NCBI GenBank assembly: GCA_963781785.1
Contig: CAWAHD010000004.1
Location: 124,001-188,000, forward strand
Source of the DNA: CAWAHD01 sp963781785
GTDB taxonomy: Bacteria > Planctomycetota > Planctomycetia > Isosphaerales > Isosphaeraceae
DNA length: 64,000 nucleotides
Reading direction: 5' to 3'
The notes under the pieces are model-generated. The model saw nothing but the letters and a program-made list of their open reading frames with translations. It was not told where the DNA came from and made no database searches. Of this stretch, positions 8,963 through 18,303 are shown in pieces. Made by a program: the position numbers and the translations under genes. The first letter of the stretch is position 1. Each line of letters starts with the position of its first letter.

Positions 8963-9335
8963 AGAGCAGCCTACCCTTCGGGTAGATGGGGGAGAATGAT
9001 CGAGCGGACGCTAGCCAGTGCACTAGCTCATGATCCCACCGGGCGACTCCCGGTTAGCTAAGCAAACGGGATAACCCTCAGAAAACAGACGTAGGGTGAT
9101 ACGAAGAGGGGTGACGCACGGTCGCATCAAAATCAAAACGCGCGCATACTCGAACATCCTCAACCCGTTGTCAAGAGAATTCTTTTTTTTCGCTCGGCAT
9201 CGCCCTCGGCCACTCTGCCAAGGTTGTTCACCCAGCCGATCAAAAACGCTAGAATTGTATGGTCGTCCGAACACATCGCGGCCGCGCGCTTGAGCAAATC
9301 GTGCGCGGGCATACCGATCGTCCTGGTCGCCAGGT
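8963..9335. other. Intergenic region without a supported gene
   Basis: These 373 bases lie between the lipoprotein start (8962) and the end of the SDR gene (9336). They should contain the promoter of the lipoprotein/DUF1559 pair. No hairpin or coding sequence was convincing. A T8 run lies at about 9183-9190. Confidence 0.4.
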
Positions 9336-10178
9336 TCACCGTGTGAGCAGTCCTGCGTCGAGAATGAACTCCGAGCCGGTGATCGACCGGGCTTTGGAAG
9401 ATGCGAGGAACACGACCGCCGCGGCGACGTCCTCCGGCTCGATCCATGGCAGTGGGAGCAGGTTGCCCGCGGACCGCTCGGCGATTTCCCGGGGGGTCAT
9501 CCCTTCGAGCATCGCCAAGCCGTCGTTCATCGGCGTGTTGACGCCGGTCGGACAGAGCGCGATCACCCGGATGTTGTACCGGGCTAACTCGATGGCCCAC
9601 GACTTCGTCAGCCCCACGAGCCCCCACTTCGACGCCGCATAATGACTCAGCCGCGCCATACCGCGCAGCCCGGCGACCGACGAGTTGTTGATGATCACCC
9701 CTCTTTGATGTTCGATCATGATCGGGATCACCCGCCGCGCGACCAGCCACGCCCCTTTGAGATTGATGTCGAGCATGACGTCCCAGGCGGCCTCGGTCAG
9801 CTCGTGCGCCAGGCCATAGCCGCAGATTCCCGCATTGTTGAACAAGATGTCAATGCGGCCGAATGCGTGGGTGGTCGCATTTACGGCCGCGGCAATGGCG
9901 AGATCGTCGCGGACGTCGGCGGCGAAAGTCAGGCACTCCGCGTCCAGGTCGCGGCACTCCTGGGCGAGGGTCTCGAGCTCCTCGGCAGAGCCCATCGGGT
10001 AGCCGGGATAGTTCAGTGGCCGGGCGACGTCCAGCGCCGCGATCTTGGCCCCTTCTCGGGCCAGGGCCAGGGCCGTGGCCCGCCCTTGTCCGTGCGCTGC
10101 CCCCGTGATCAGGGCAACCTGGCCGGCCAGCTCTCTTTCGGTCGCGGCACGACGGTCGTCCGACGAGCCCATGCTCAT
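9336..10178 (-). CDS. SDR family NAD(P)-dependent oxidoreductase (mycofactocin-associated-like)
   Basis: This 280-residue classical short-chain dehydrogenase has the cofactor motif ALITGAAHGQGRA (TGxxxGxG), NNAG (LFNNAGICG), the catalytic Ser in NNSSVAG, YxxxK (YAASK) and the C-terminal DAGLLTR. The GQGR loop and the roughly 20-residue insertion after the second strand (PLNYPGYPMGSAEELETL) resemble SDRs annotated as mycofactocin-coupled, which hold NAD tightly. That is only a resemblance, because no mycofactocin genes lie in the window. Its ATG overlaps the stop of the upstream AhpD/CMD-like gene by 4 bases, so the two form a coupled operon. The substrate is unknown. Confidence 0.9.
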   Translation of the reverse strand: MSMGSSDDRRAATERELAGQVALITGAAHGQGRATALALAREGAKIAALDVARPLNYPGYPMGSAEELETLAQECRDLDAECLTFAADVRDDLAIAAAVNATTHAFGRIDILFNNAGICGYGLAHELTEAAWDVMLDINLKGAWLVARRVIPIMIEHQRGVIINNSSVAGLRGMARLSHYAASKWGLVGLTKSWAIELARYNIRVIALCPTGVNTPMNDGLAMLEGMTPREIAERSAGNLLPLPWIEPEDVAAAVVFLASSKARSITGSEFILDAGLLTR

Positions 10179-10704
10179 TTCTCCGGCTTGCGGTATCCCT
10201 CAAGATACCGATCGAGGTCGACTCGCAGTGCGTTGTTGAACAGGTTGGTGGCGACCATGAGACCGCCGAAGGCGGTCAGCGCCACGATCTGTTCGGGCCG
10301 CAGGCGAGCAGCGAGCCCGGCAAAAAGCTCGTCGGAGACGCCGTGTGGATCCCGCGCCAGTTGCCGGCCGTAAGCGACGATGGTCTGTTCCCAGTCGTCC
10401 AGGACGAGCGCGTCGGGGTCTTCGCCCCGGTCGATCAAGATCCGGCGGAAGAAGGTCGAGCAGATCAGGCAATCTGTCCCGGCCGAGATGGCATGCGCGA
10501 AGAGCGTGGTCGCCCGCTCGCCCAGGAACGGCACGACGACGTCGCGGAGGTCGTACCAGGTCATCAGAGCGTCGAGCGCAACCGGGCGCGAGCCAGCGTG
10601 CGCTTCATGTTCGTGACCCGTCCGTGGGCCGCCGCAATCGCCTGGAGCGCGGCGCGGCCGGCCGGATCGGCGTCTTCATCCTCAAGCGGTGGGATTCGGG
10701 CCAT
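10175..10704 (-). CDS. Carboxymuconolactone decarboxylase/AhpD-like protein (frameshifted)
   Basis: Two frames join into one protein of about 176 residues. The N-terminus (MARIPPLEDEDADPAGRAAL… HGRVTNMKRTLARA) starts at 10704. After a one-base break near 10585-10592 the chain continues PVALDALMTWYDLRD…, then the active-site segment AGTDCLICSTFFRRIL with the CxxC pair of the AhpD/CMD fold, and ends …RYLEGYRKPEK. An ATG exists inside the second frame (MTWYDL), but starting there would remove conserved sequence. CMD-like proteins are small helical peroxidase- or decarboxylase-type enzymes. The coupled SDR suggests shared oxidative metabolism of a small molecule. An insertion sequence sits about 27 bases upstream of the start and has displaced the original promoter. 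Confidence 0.8.
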
Positions 10705-10721
10705 GGTTCTTTGACTATACC

Positions 10722-10730
10722 TCACCCGGC
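10722..10730. repeat. Target-site duplication, left copy
   Basis: TCACCCGGC directly abuts the left inverted repeat of the insertion sequence. The identical right copy lies at 12515-12523. Confidence 0.85.
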
Positions 10731-12514
10731 GGGTGCACGACCGGGATTGTAGCCCACGGCGTTCAGCCTGTACGTCGATAATACCGGCGCCCCGATGCTG
10801 CTTCTTGCCTGTCTTCCCAGAATGTCTTGAGGGGCTCTGTCTCACTCAGATGATCGGCGCGTAATTGCAAGATCGCTTCGGCACCCTTCTCCGACCAGAA
10901 TTTCTCCGTTCCCTTGACGCGTCGGTTGAACATCTTCACCGTCGATTCCATGTGACTTGACGTGATCGGTAATCCGGCCGTTCGATACTGATCGTAACGC
11001 ATCCTATCCTTGTTGTTACGCAGATAGCTCAAAGCGTCGGCGACGACGCGGCGAGGGGTGGTTTCACCGTCTGCTTCTTCGGGGGTTCCCAACTCCGATT
11101 GTCGAATCTCGAGCGCCGAGATTACCTCTTCAACACGACCGCTCCAAACCTGCTGAATCAAGGCCGTATACACTTCCCAGCCTGCTCGAAATCCCCGGCC
11201 CGCGATGGCTGCCGCGAACACATACGACAGCGCATGGATGAAATCCAGAATCGGAATATAGTCGCTGAACCATTGCTTCTGGATCGTCCAATTGGCCGTC
11301 GCACCGTCGGCGACGAATGCCTTCCAAGCCGCGACCGCGAAGCCTCGCGCCCACGCGGCCCAGGCCAAGATTTCTCCAAATCGCTGGGCTCGCTCCCGCG
11401 TCGCGACCATCGTGCGCACCCGTGGCTTGGGTCTTGCGGTCTCCGCGTCCTGGTGCTGTTCCTCCTCGGCCGCCGAGTTGGTTTCGGGCGCGAGCGACTC
11501 GGCTGATTCATCCTTGGCTCCTCCGACGTGCCCCTTGATCTCGCGCGTGAGCTTGAGTATCCGCGTCGGATCGACGAAATTCTCCGGGATTTCCGGGCAC
11601 GGATCGCTGACTGAGACCTTGCTGGTCATCGTCATCAGCAAACCGATCTTATCCTCACGCCAGTGCCCATTCCGATCGCATGGATCGTCATCGGCGGTCG
11701 CGGTCTGATCAGTATCACACTTGCTGCGATCGAGGATTTGTAGGCGACCACCGTCCATCATCACGGTCGCCACAGTCGATGGGGGCGGGGGATTTGCGAC
11801 CGGTGATTTGCAGCGGTCCATCAGCGGTAACGCTAAAAACTCATCAACGGCCTGATCACGCTGTTCAACACGTTCCCACCCAATTTTTTCCGTGATCCGT
11901 TCCACTTGCTTGGTGGCGACGCTCAACCCGCCCAACGCATTGAGCGCGCCACTGCCCTGGGCGAACGACGTGAACTGCGTACCCGCGTAAACGATCGCCT
12001 TCAACACCTCGGGACTGTAATTCCCCTGATCAATCCCGAGCGCGCGGGACTGAGGGAAAAAAAGCTGCCCGGCATTTGCGGCAGTAACGTTTGGGCTCGT
12101 TCCATTGGGCCGTGCCGACTCGGGTCTGCACGCCCCTGGGTTCGTAAGCATCGGCCGGTTCAACCGAGCCGCCGCACCCACTGCAACTTTCGGCCTCGGG
12201 AGGAACGTCCTCTGCTTGCCGACCGACTGCCTGTTCGATCATCTCCCGGGAAATCTCCTGACCGATCTGGACGGCGAGTTCCTCGATGTCGGCGAATTTA
12301 GTACCCCACGGGACGCCACCGTCGCCGTAGACGCGCCGATTCAACTCTTTGGCGAGGCCACCCAACAGGTTTTCCAGTTCATCCTTGACGACCGCCGGTT
12401 CCTTGACGCGTGCCATCCCTGGCTCCTTCCAGTAGTTGCGACTCCAGACGAAACGGCATTCCCGACCGCATCATAACGAAAACCACTTTGCTGCGCAAAG
12501 ACCGTCGTGCACCC
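10731..12514. mobile_element. ISKra4-type insertion sequence with 9-bp target duplication
   Basis: The ends are GGGTGCACGAC at 10731-10741 and its exact inverse at 12504-12514, with weaker similarity further in. The flanks are a perfect 9-bp direct repeat, TCACCCGGC, at 10722-10730 and 12515-12523. The element is therefore 1,784 bp and its borders are intact. It carries one minus-strand transposase gene filling most of its length. It landed between the divergent CMD/SDR operon and the aldo/keto reductase gene. Confidence 0.88.
10763..12416 (-). CDS. ISKra4 family transposase (frameshifted at a T7 run)
   Basis: The N-terminal part starts at 12416 (MARVKEPAVVKDELENLLGG) and carries a zinc-ribbon-like CSGCGG…CRKC motif. 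The rest is in another frame and contains the family's catalytic core: VMMDGGRLQI, then an aspartate-containing ILDFIHALSYVFAAA, and YRTAGLPITSSHMESTVKMF. The frames meet at about 12055-12062 in a seven-T run of the coding strand. With six T the chain would read AAFFPQSRALGIDQ without interruption. This could be a sequencing error, a real inactivating slip, or transcriptional slippage producing full-length enzyme, as is known for some transposases. Together the parts give about 550 residues. Family assignment is by overall resemblance. Confidence 0.8.
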
Positions 12515-12523
12515 TCACCCGGC
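12515..12523. repeat. Target-site duplication, right copy
   Basis: TCACCCGGC directly abuts the right inverted repeat of the insertion sequence. It is identical to the left copy at 10722-10730. Confidence 0.85.
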
Positions 12524-12700
12524 CGGAAATGGCCCAGTCCATTGATCGTAGGACGGCAAAGAGGTTAGAGTGTGAAGTCAGCAAAACGGAGTGGCCCGGG
12601 GTCATCGATCTCGTGGGCGATCTCGTTTTCGCGTTCTTTGGACGATCGAGCCCAGGGAGATCAGCGTATCCACCTTTGGACTTTGAGGAGTTAACGAGCG

Positions 12701-13939
12701 ATGGCCCACGACGAGACGAATCGGACGGACCGACGCAAATTCCTCCAGGCCGGTGCACTGGCATCGGCGGGAGCGCTCAGCTTGGCCACGGGATCGAAGG
12801 CGCAGGACGCCGCCGGCAAGGCGGCTCCGCTCCCCCGCCGAATTCTGGGCAAGACAGGTGTCGAAGTCACGATCCTCGAGCAGGGAGCGGTGCGGGGCGG
12901 CGGCGGCGATCGCATTCTGCGGCAAGCCTTCGCCAACGGTGTCCGCCTGTTCGACACGGCCCAGCTCTACGGCACCGAGATCCTATTCAAGAGATGGTTC
13001 GAGCAATCGCCCGACATTCGCAAGCAGATCTTCCTGGTCACCAAGGACATGCCCCGGCGGCCCAGCGAGATGTTGAAAATGCTCGACCGGCGACTGGCTG
13101 CCTGCGGCACCGATTACATCGACCTCTTCTTCATCCACGGGCTGGGCGACGCGCACAAGCTCGATGACGCCATCAACCTGGTCAAGAGCCAGGAATTCAA
13201 GGAGACCGCCGACGCGATCCGCAAGTCGGGCAAGGCGAAGTTCATCGGCTTCTCGTCGCACCACAGGAGCCGGGCGCAGATCATCCAGGCGGCGGCGGAG
13301 GGTGGGATCGTCGATGCCATCATGCTTCAATATGCCCCCTGGCTCGCCAAGGATTCGGCCCTGAACAAAGCCCTCGACTCCGCCCACAAGAAGGGCATCG
13401 GCCTGATCACGATGAAGCAGATCGCGGCTCACGGATTTGGAGACGCGCCCAAGGGAAACATCCTGGACGAAGTCGTCAATCGCGTGCCGGCCCTGAAGGA
13501 GCGAAACCTGACGCCATTTCAAGGGCTCTTGCATGCGATCTGGACCGACGAGCGGATCAGTGCGTCGTGCGTCTCGATGAAGAACACCGACCAGATGCGC
13601 GAGAATGCCGACGCGGCGCGTCGATACCAGCCGTTGACGACCGCCGACATTCACCAGCTTCGCGACGCGCTTCTGGACCATGGTCCCACCATGTGTGCCA
13701 ACTGCGAGGGGCAATGCTCGCTCGCCGCCGGAACCCGGGCCGAGCTGGGCAACATCACGCGGTTCCTTACCTATCACGAGCATCATGGCGACCGCGCGCG
13801 AGCACGCCACGAGTACGCCCAGCTTTCGGAAGAAGCCCGCGACTGGTCGGGTGCCGACCTGGAAGCGGCACGGGCGGCCTGCCCGAACCGGCTCGACTTT
13901 GCCAAGCTGCTCGAACGGGCCGAGCGTCACCTTGCATGA
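12701..13939 (+). CDS. Aldo/keto reductase with Tat signal
   Basis: This is a 412-residue protein. The N-terminus has a twin-arginine-type signal (TDRRKFLQAGALASAGALSL), so export in folded form with cofactor is likely. The reductase domain (about residues 47-330) shows the tetrad positions: Asp and Tyr in FDTAQLYG, Lys in FLVTKD and His in FFIHGLGD. A Cys-containing tail (MCANCEGQCSLAAG) resembles the C-terminal CxxC extensions of the ferredoxin-linked aldo/keto reductase subgroup, but the full 4Fe-4S pattern is not complete. The gene is followed immediately by arfB with an ATGA overlap. It is divergent from the CMD/SDR operon, from which it has been separated by the insertion sequence. Confidence 0.9.
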   Translation: MAHDETNRTDRRKFLQAGALASAGALSLATGSKAQDAAGKAAPLPRRILGKTGVEVTILEQGAVRGGGGDRILRQAFANGVRLFDTAQLYGTEILFKRWFEQSPDIRKQIFLVTKDMPRRPSEMLKMLDRRLAACGTDYIDLFFIHGLGDAHKLDDAINLVKSQEFKETADAIRKSGKAKFIGFSSHHRSRAQIIQAAAEGGIVDAIMLQYAPWLAKDSALNKALDSAHKKGIGLITMKQIAAHGFGDAPKGNILDEVVNRVPALKERNLTPFQGLLHAIWTDERISASCVSMKNTDQMRENADAARRYQPLTTADIHQLRDALLDHGPTMCANCEGQCSLAAGTRAELGNITRFLTYHEHHGDRARARHEYAQLSEEARDWSGADLEAARAACPNRLDFAKLLERAERHLA

Positions 13940-14367
13940 GCGGGATTCGTGTAAACCGCCAGGTCACGATCGACGAGGATGAAGTCCATTTCGATTTCAT
14001 TCGCGCATCGGGGCCCGGCGGCCAGAACGTGAATAAAGTGTCGACGGCGGTGCGGCTGCGGTTCGACGTCCGCGGCACCGCCTCGCTGCCGGAGGAGGTG
14101 CGCGAGCGTCTGATCCGTCTGGCGGGCAAGAAAGTGGGCGATGACGGCTTTCTCTCGATCCATGCGCGGCGGTGCCGGACCCAGGAATCGAACCGGCGCG
14201 ACGCGATCGATCGACTTGTCGAGCTGGTCGAGCGCGCCTGCCAGCGACCCCAGCCGCGCCGGGCCACCAGGCCGACGGCCGGCTCGCGAGAGCGGCGGCT
14301 GGCCGCCAAGCGTCGCCGCGGAGAAACGAAGGAGGGGCGGCGCGTTCACGATCGAAGCGACGACTAG
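13936..14367 (+). CDS. arfB: Alternative ribosome-rescue factor ArfB-like hydrolase
   Basis: This is a 143-residue protein with the class I release-factor core: FDFIRASGPGGQNVNKVSTA carries the GGQ motif at residues 28-30 that hydrolyses peptidyl-tRNA. A basic tail (SRERRLAAKRRRGETKEGRR) follows, like that with which ArfB inserts into the empty mRNA channel of stalled ribosomes. The length matches ArfB (about 140) and not full release factors, because codon-recognition domains are absent. The ATG at 13936 overlaps the aldo/keto reductase stop. The pairing with a Tat-exported reductase looks like operon convenience with no functional link. Confidence 0.92.
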   Translation: MSGIRVNRQVTIDEDEVHFDFIRASGPGGQNVNKVSTAVRLRFDVRGTASLPEEVRERLIRLAGKKVGDDGFLSIHARRCRTQESNRRDAIDRLVELVERACQRPQPRRATRPTAGSRERRLAAKRRRGETKEGRRVHDRSDD

Positions 14368-14397
14368 AAGAGCTCACAACAGAAGGCACCCGACTCC

Positions 14398-14833
14398 ATG
14401 AAAATCGTCTCCTCGATCGAGATCCACGCGCCAATCTCCAAGGTCTTTGAAGTCCTCAATGACGAAGACAAGCACGCACTCTGGCTCGAGGGGTTGGAGG
14501 AAACGATTCGAGAGCCCGGCTACGACCCCGACCATCCGGTCGGCTCGACGTTTATCCAGAAGATCCGCAATGGCAAGAAGCTTGATGTTTATGACGGCGA
14601 AGTGGTTGCCTATCACAAGCCGAAGCACCTCGGCGTCCGTGTTTCGAACGGCGGGTTGACGGTCAACGTCGATTATCGGCTCACGTCGCTCAAAAAAGAC
14701 GCGCGTCGAGTTCAGCTCCGACGTCCACTTCAAAAGCCTGGCATTCAAGCTGCTCGCGAATTTCTCGCAACCGATCTTGCACGGGATGATCGAGAAGCAG
14801 TTGAAGGCGCTCAAGGAGGTGGTCGAGGCATAG
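14398..14833 (+). CDS. SRPBCC superfamily protein (frameshifted at an A6 run)
   Basis: The ATG at 14398 begins MKIVSSIEIHAPISKVFEVL, the first strand and helix of a START/Bet v 1-like (SRPBCC) ligand-binding fold. The chain runs well to …DYRLTSLKK. There the six-A run at 14692-14697 breaks the frame. With one A fewer it continues TRVEFSSDVHFKSLAFKLLA…ALKEVVEA and stops at 14831-14833, giving about 144 residues, the normal size. Without the correction the frame reads through into the next gene. Family members bind hydrophobic ligands; the ligand here is unknown. Confidence 0.8.
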
Positions 14834-14952
14834 GCCAAGGCGACCGCGTCCCTGGTGCCAGCATGGCTTTTTCCCAGGCCGCCGGGGTGACGAGGCTCCG
14901 CGGCGGAATTCCCACGGATGTCACAGGTTTCCTCCCAGAAGGCTCGAGGTCG

Positions 14953-17900
14953 ATGACGCGCGTTTTCCAGTCGGCGGTGCGGTGTACAGGCTTCATGGTC
15001 GTCGTTTCCTTCGCAGCCGGGTCGCTCTTGCCAGGGGAGCACGGCGCACGAAAAGCCTTCGCCCAGGAACCCCAGGGCAAGGATAAGCAAGAGTCGAAAG
15101 AGACTCCCAAGAAAGACGTGCCCAAGAAGAAGGACCAGGGCTTGCCCCTCAAGCCGAACCGGACGATCGAATTCACGACCGACGAAGGGACGTGGGTTTC
15201 GCTCGACGTGTCGCCGGACGGCAAGACCATCCTCTTCGAGCTGCTCGGCGACCTTTATACCGTGGGTATTGGCGGCGGCGAGGCCAAGGCGATCACCACC
15301 GGGCTGCCGTTTGACAGCTCGCCCCGGTACTCCCCCGACGGCAAATTGATCGCGTTCGTGAGCGATCGCGATGGCGCCGAGAACCTTTGGGTCGCCGCCA
15401 GTGACGGCTCCGAGGCCAGGCCCCTGACCAAGGACAAGCAGAGCCTGTTCGTCTCGCCGTCGTGGACGCCCGACGGAGACTACGTGCTCGTCTCCCGCCA
15501 GCCTCAGAATCCGTGGAGCTCATTCGAGCTCTGGATGTATCACATCCGTGGTGGGTCAGGGATTGCGATCACCAAGGGAAAAACGAAACCTGATGAGAAG
15601 CCCGACGACTATGTGCACGCGATCGGCGGCGTCGCGACGCGCGACGGCAAGCACCTCTTTTACACCAAGCGGAACAAGCTCTTCAACGCCTACAACAACC
15701 TGAATTTCCCGCTCTCTCAAATCGTGCGGCGCGATCGCACGACCGGCGATGAAGACACCGTCACCGACGCACCCGGAAGCGGCTTCCGGCCGCTCCTGTC
15801 GCCGGACGGCTCGAAGCTCGTTTACGGCACTCGCCTGGACAACAAGACCGGCCTCCGGATCCGAGAGGTGGCAACCGGCGAAGAGCGCTGGCTCAAGCTG
15901 CCGGTGCAGCGCGACGAGCAGGAGTCGCGGTTCACTCGCGACCTGATCCCCGGCTGCGCATTCACTCCCGACGGCAAATCTGTGCTCGCCGCCTATGGCG
16001 GCAAGATCCACCGGATCGATGTCCAGACTCTTGCCGACTCGGTGGTACCCTTGTCGGTGCACGTCTCCCAGCCGGTCGGCTCGCGGTTGAATTTCCCGAT
16101 CCGCGTGGACGACGGCCCGGTGCAGGCTCGGCTGATCCAGGCCCCTCAGCTTTCCCCGGACGGCAAGCGGCTCGCGTTCTCGGCGCTCACGAAGCTGCAC
16201 CTTGTCGACTTGCCGGACGGCAAGCCCCGCCAGCTCTCGACCGGTGAAAACCGCGAGTTCCACCCGAGCTGGTCTCCAGACGGCAAATGGATCGTCTCTG
16301 TGAGCTGGGCACCGGATGGCGGGCAGATCTGGAAACGATCGGGCGACGGCCAGGGCGAGCCCGAGCGTCTGACCAGGGTTCCCGCGTTCTATCGGGATCC
16401 GGCATGGTCACCCGACGGCAAGCAGATTGTGGCTCTGCGTGCGCCGCGGCGCCAGCGGAACGAAAGCGATTTCGATTCGTCGGCGAATCTCGACCTGATC
16501 GCCGTGCCGGCTCAAGGTGGCGAGGCCACCTTGATCAGCCCGGCCCGGGGCGCGAGCCGGCCGCACTTCTCGAAAGAGTCCGATCGCATCTACCTGACGA
16601 CGCCCGCGGGATTGGTCTCGATGCGCTTCGACGGCACCGACCGGCGCACTCATGTGAACATCGTCGGCAAGAATGCTTATTCGCCGAACCAGCCGGTTGC
16701 CGCCGACGAGATCCTGATCAGCCCCGACGGCCGCTGGGTGCTGGCGCGAGTGACCGACCAGCTCTACGTGCTGGCACTCCCACATTTCGGCGGTGAGCCG
16801 CCCAAAATCGCGGTGCACGAGCCGTCGGTTCCGCTCAAGAAGCTGACCGACATCGGCGCCGACTACGCCGGCTGGGCCGACGGCGGCAAGACGATTGCCT
16901 GGGCCATCGGCTCCAGCTTCTTCCGCCTTCCTCTGGACTCGGTCGTTTTCCCGCCGCTCAAGAGCGGCGATGGTGAAAAGGGCGACGACAAGGAGAAGGC
17001 CGACGCCGACAAGAAGGAGCAGAAGCCCAAGCCCACGGAAGTTGCGGTCGTGGTCGAGCGGCCCAGGAGCCGGCCCAGTGGAACAGTCGTTCTGCGCGGT
17101 GCGAAGATCATCACCATGAGGGCCGACGAAATCATCCCCGACGGCGACATCGTGGTGACCGACAACCGGATCACCCACGTCGGACCCAAAGACTCCGCCA
17201 AGGTCCCCGAGAAAGCCCACGTGGTCGACGTGGCCGGTCTGACGATCGTGCCGGGGTTCGTCGACACCCATGCGCACTGGCGCGTCAAACACTCGGTGCT
17301 CGACTTGCAGACCTGGAGCTTCTTCGCAAACCTCGCCTATGGCGTCACCTCGGGGCGCGATCCACAGACGGGCACCAACGATATGTTTGCCTATCAGGAC
17401 CTGGTTGACATCGGCGAGCTGTTCGGTCCGCGGGCGTTCTCCACCGGGCCGGGGATCTTCTCGGACACCGACTTCCAGTCGGCTGAAGAGGTCGAAGCGG
17501 TCGTGGCCCGCTACAAGAAGTATTACCGCACCAACACGGTGAAGTCTTACATGATCGGCAACCGGCGCCAGCGCCAGTGGATGATTGAAGCGTGTCACAA
17601 GAATGACGTCATGCCGACGACGGAAGGGGGGCTGGACCTCAAGCTGAATCTGACGCACGCGCTCGATGGATTCAGCGGCAACGAGCACAGTCTGCCGGTG
17701 GTGCCGCTCTTCGGCGATGTGGTCAAGCTGTTTGCCAATACGGGGATCTCGTACACGCCCACCCTGCTGGTGGCCTATGGCGGCCCGTGGGGCGAGACGT
17801 TCTTTTTCACGACAACGTCGATCCATGACGATGCCAAGGTCCGCCGGTTCATTCCTCACGACGACCTCGACCACAAGGTGAGGCGGTCGGCCTGGTTCCA

Positions 17901-18300
17901 CAAGGACGAACATGTCTTTTCCTTGATCGCCGAATCGGCGGCCAAGATCGCCCGCGCAGGCGGCCATGTCTGCATCGGCAGCCACGGTGAGATGCAGGGA
18001 ATCGGCTATCACTGGGAGATGTGGGCGCTCTCCAGCGGCGGCTGGCAGCCCTTGGAAGTGCTGCGTGCGGCCACGATGCACGGCGCCGAGGCCATCGGCT
18101 ACGCCCAGGATCTCGGGAGCATCGAACCCGGCAAGCTCGCCGACATGGTCGTCTTGAAAGCCGATCCGCTCAAAGACATCCACAACACAGCATCGATTCG
18201 CTATGTGATGAAAAATGGCGAGCTTTACGACGGGGACACGCTCGATCGGATTTGGCCCGACAAGAAGCCGCTGCCGCGGCTCTGGTGGTGGGAGAAATAA
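14953..18300 (+). CDS. Propeller-amidohydrolase fusion (PD40/TolB-like plus metal-dependent hydrolase)
   Basis: This is a 1,115-residue secreted protein. A signal peptide (CTGFMVVVSFAAGSLLPG…) is followed by a Lys/Glu/Asp/Pro linker (DKQESKETPKKDVPKKKDQG). A large TolB/PD40 propeller follows at about residues 70-640 (DVSPDGKTILFELLGD, SSPRYSPDGKLIAFVSD, PAWSPDGKQIVALR). After a second charged linker (GEKGDDKEKADADKKE) comes an amidohydrolase domain at about 700-1110. It has the metal motif VDTHAHWRV (HxH) and the terminal SIEPGKLADMVVLKADPL typical of the superfamily. The architecture matches tricorn-N-terminal/amidohydrolase proteins; the substrate is unknown. The ATG at 14953 is chosen because it directly precedes the signal peptide. 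The amidase gene begins 3 bases after the stop. Confidence 0.9.
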   Translation: MTRVFQSAVRCTGFMVVVSFAAGSLLPGEHGARKAFAQEPQGKDKQESKETPKKDVPKKKDQGLPLKPNRTIEFTTDEGTWVSLDVSPDGKTILFELLGDLYTVGIGGGEAKAITTGLPFDSSPRYSPDGKLIAFVSDRDGAENLWVAASDGSEARPLTKDKQSLFVSPSWTPDGDYVLVSRQPQNPWSSFELWMYHIRGGSGIAITKGKTKPDEKPDDYVHAIGGVATRDGKHLFYTKRNKLFNAYNNLNFPLSQIVRRDRTTGDEDTVTDAPGSGFRPLLSPDGSKLVYGTRLDNKTGLRIREVATGEERWLKLPVQRDEQESRFTRDLIPGCAFTPDGKSVLAAYGGKIHRIDVQTLADSVVPLSVHVSQPVGSRLNFPIRVDDGPVQARLIQAPQLSPDGKRLAFSALTKLHLVDLPDGKPRQLSTGENREFHPSWSPDGKWIVSVSWAPDGGQIWKRSGDGQGEPERLTRVPAFYRDPAWSPDGKQIVALRAPRRQRNESDFDSSANLDLIAVPAQGGEATLISPARGASRPHFSKESDRIYLTTPAGLVSMRFDGTDRRTHVNIVGKNAYSPNQPVAADEILISPDGRWVLARVTDQLYVLALPHFGGEPPKIAVHEPSVPLKKLTDIGADYAGWADGGKTIAWAIGSSFFRLPLDSVVFPPLKSGDGEKGDDKEKADADKKEQKPKPTEVAVVVERPRSRPSGTVVLRGAKIITMRADEIIPDGDIVVTDNRITHVGPKDSAKVPEKAHVVDVAGLTIVPGFVDTHAHWRVKHSVLDLQTWSFFANLAYGVTSGRDPQTGTNDMFAYQDLVDIGELFGPRAFSTGPGIFSDTDFQSAEEVEAVVARYKKYYRTNTVKSYMIGNRRQRQWMIEACHKNDVMPTTEGGLDLKLNLTHALDGFSGNEHSLPVVPLFGDVVKLFANTGISYTPTLLVAYGGPWGETFFFTTTSIHDDAKVRRFIPHDDLDHKVRRSAWFHKDEHVFSLIAESAAKIARAGGHVCIGSHGEMQGIGYHWEMWALSSGGWQPLEVLRAATMHGAEAIGYAQDLGSIEPGKLADMVVLKADPLKDIHNTASIRYVMKNGELYDGDTLDRIWPDKKPLPRLWWWEK

Positions 18301-18303
18301 GCT

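Noticed and set aside
14398..18300. A single 1,300-residue SRPBCC-amidohydrolase fusion
   Set aside because: The in-frame link comes from one extra A at 14692-14697. The corrected SRPBCC ends at 14833, and the next gene has its own signal peptide.
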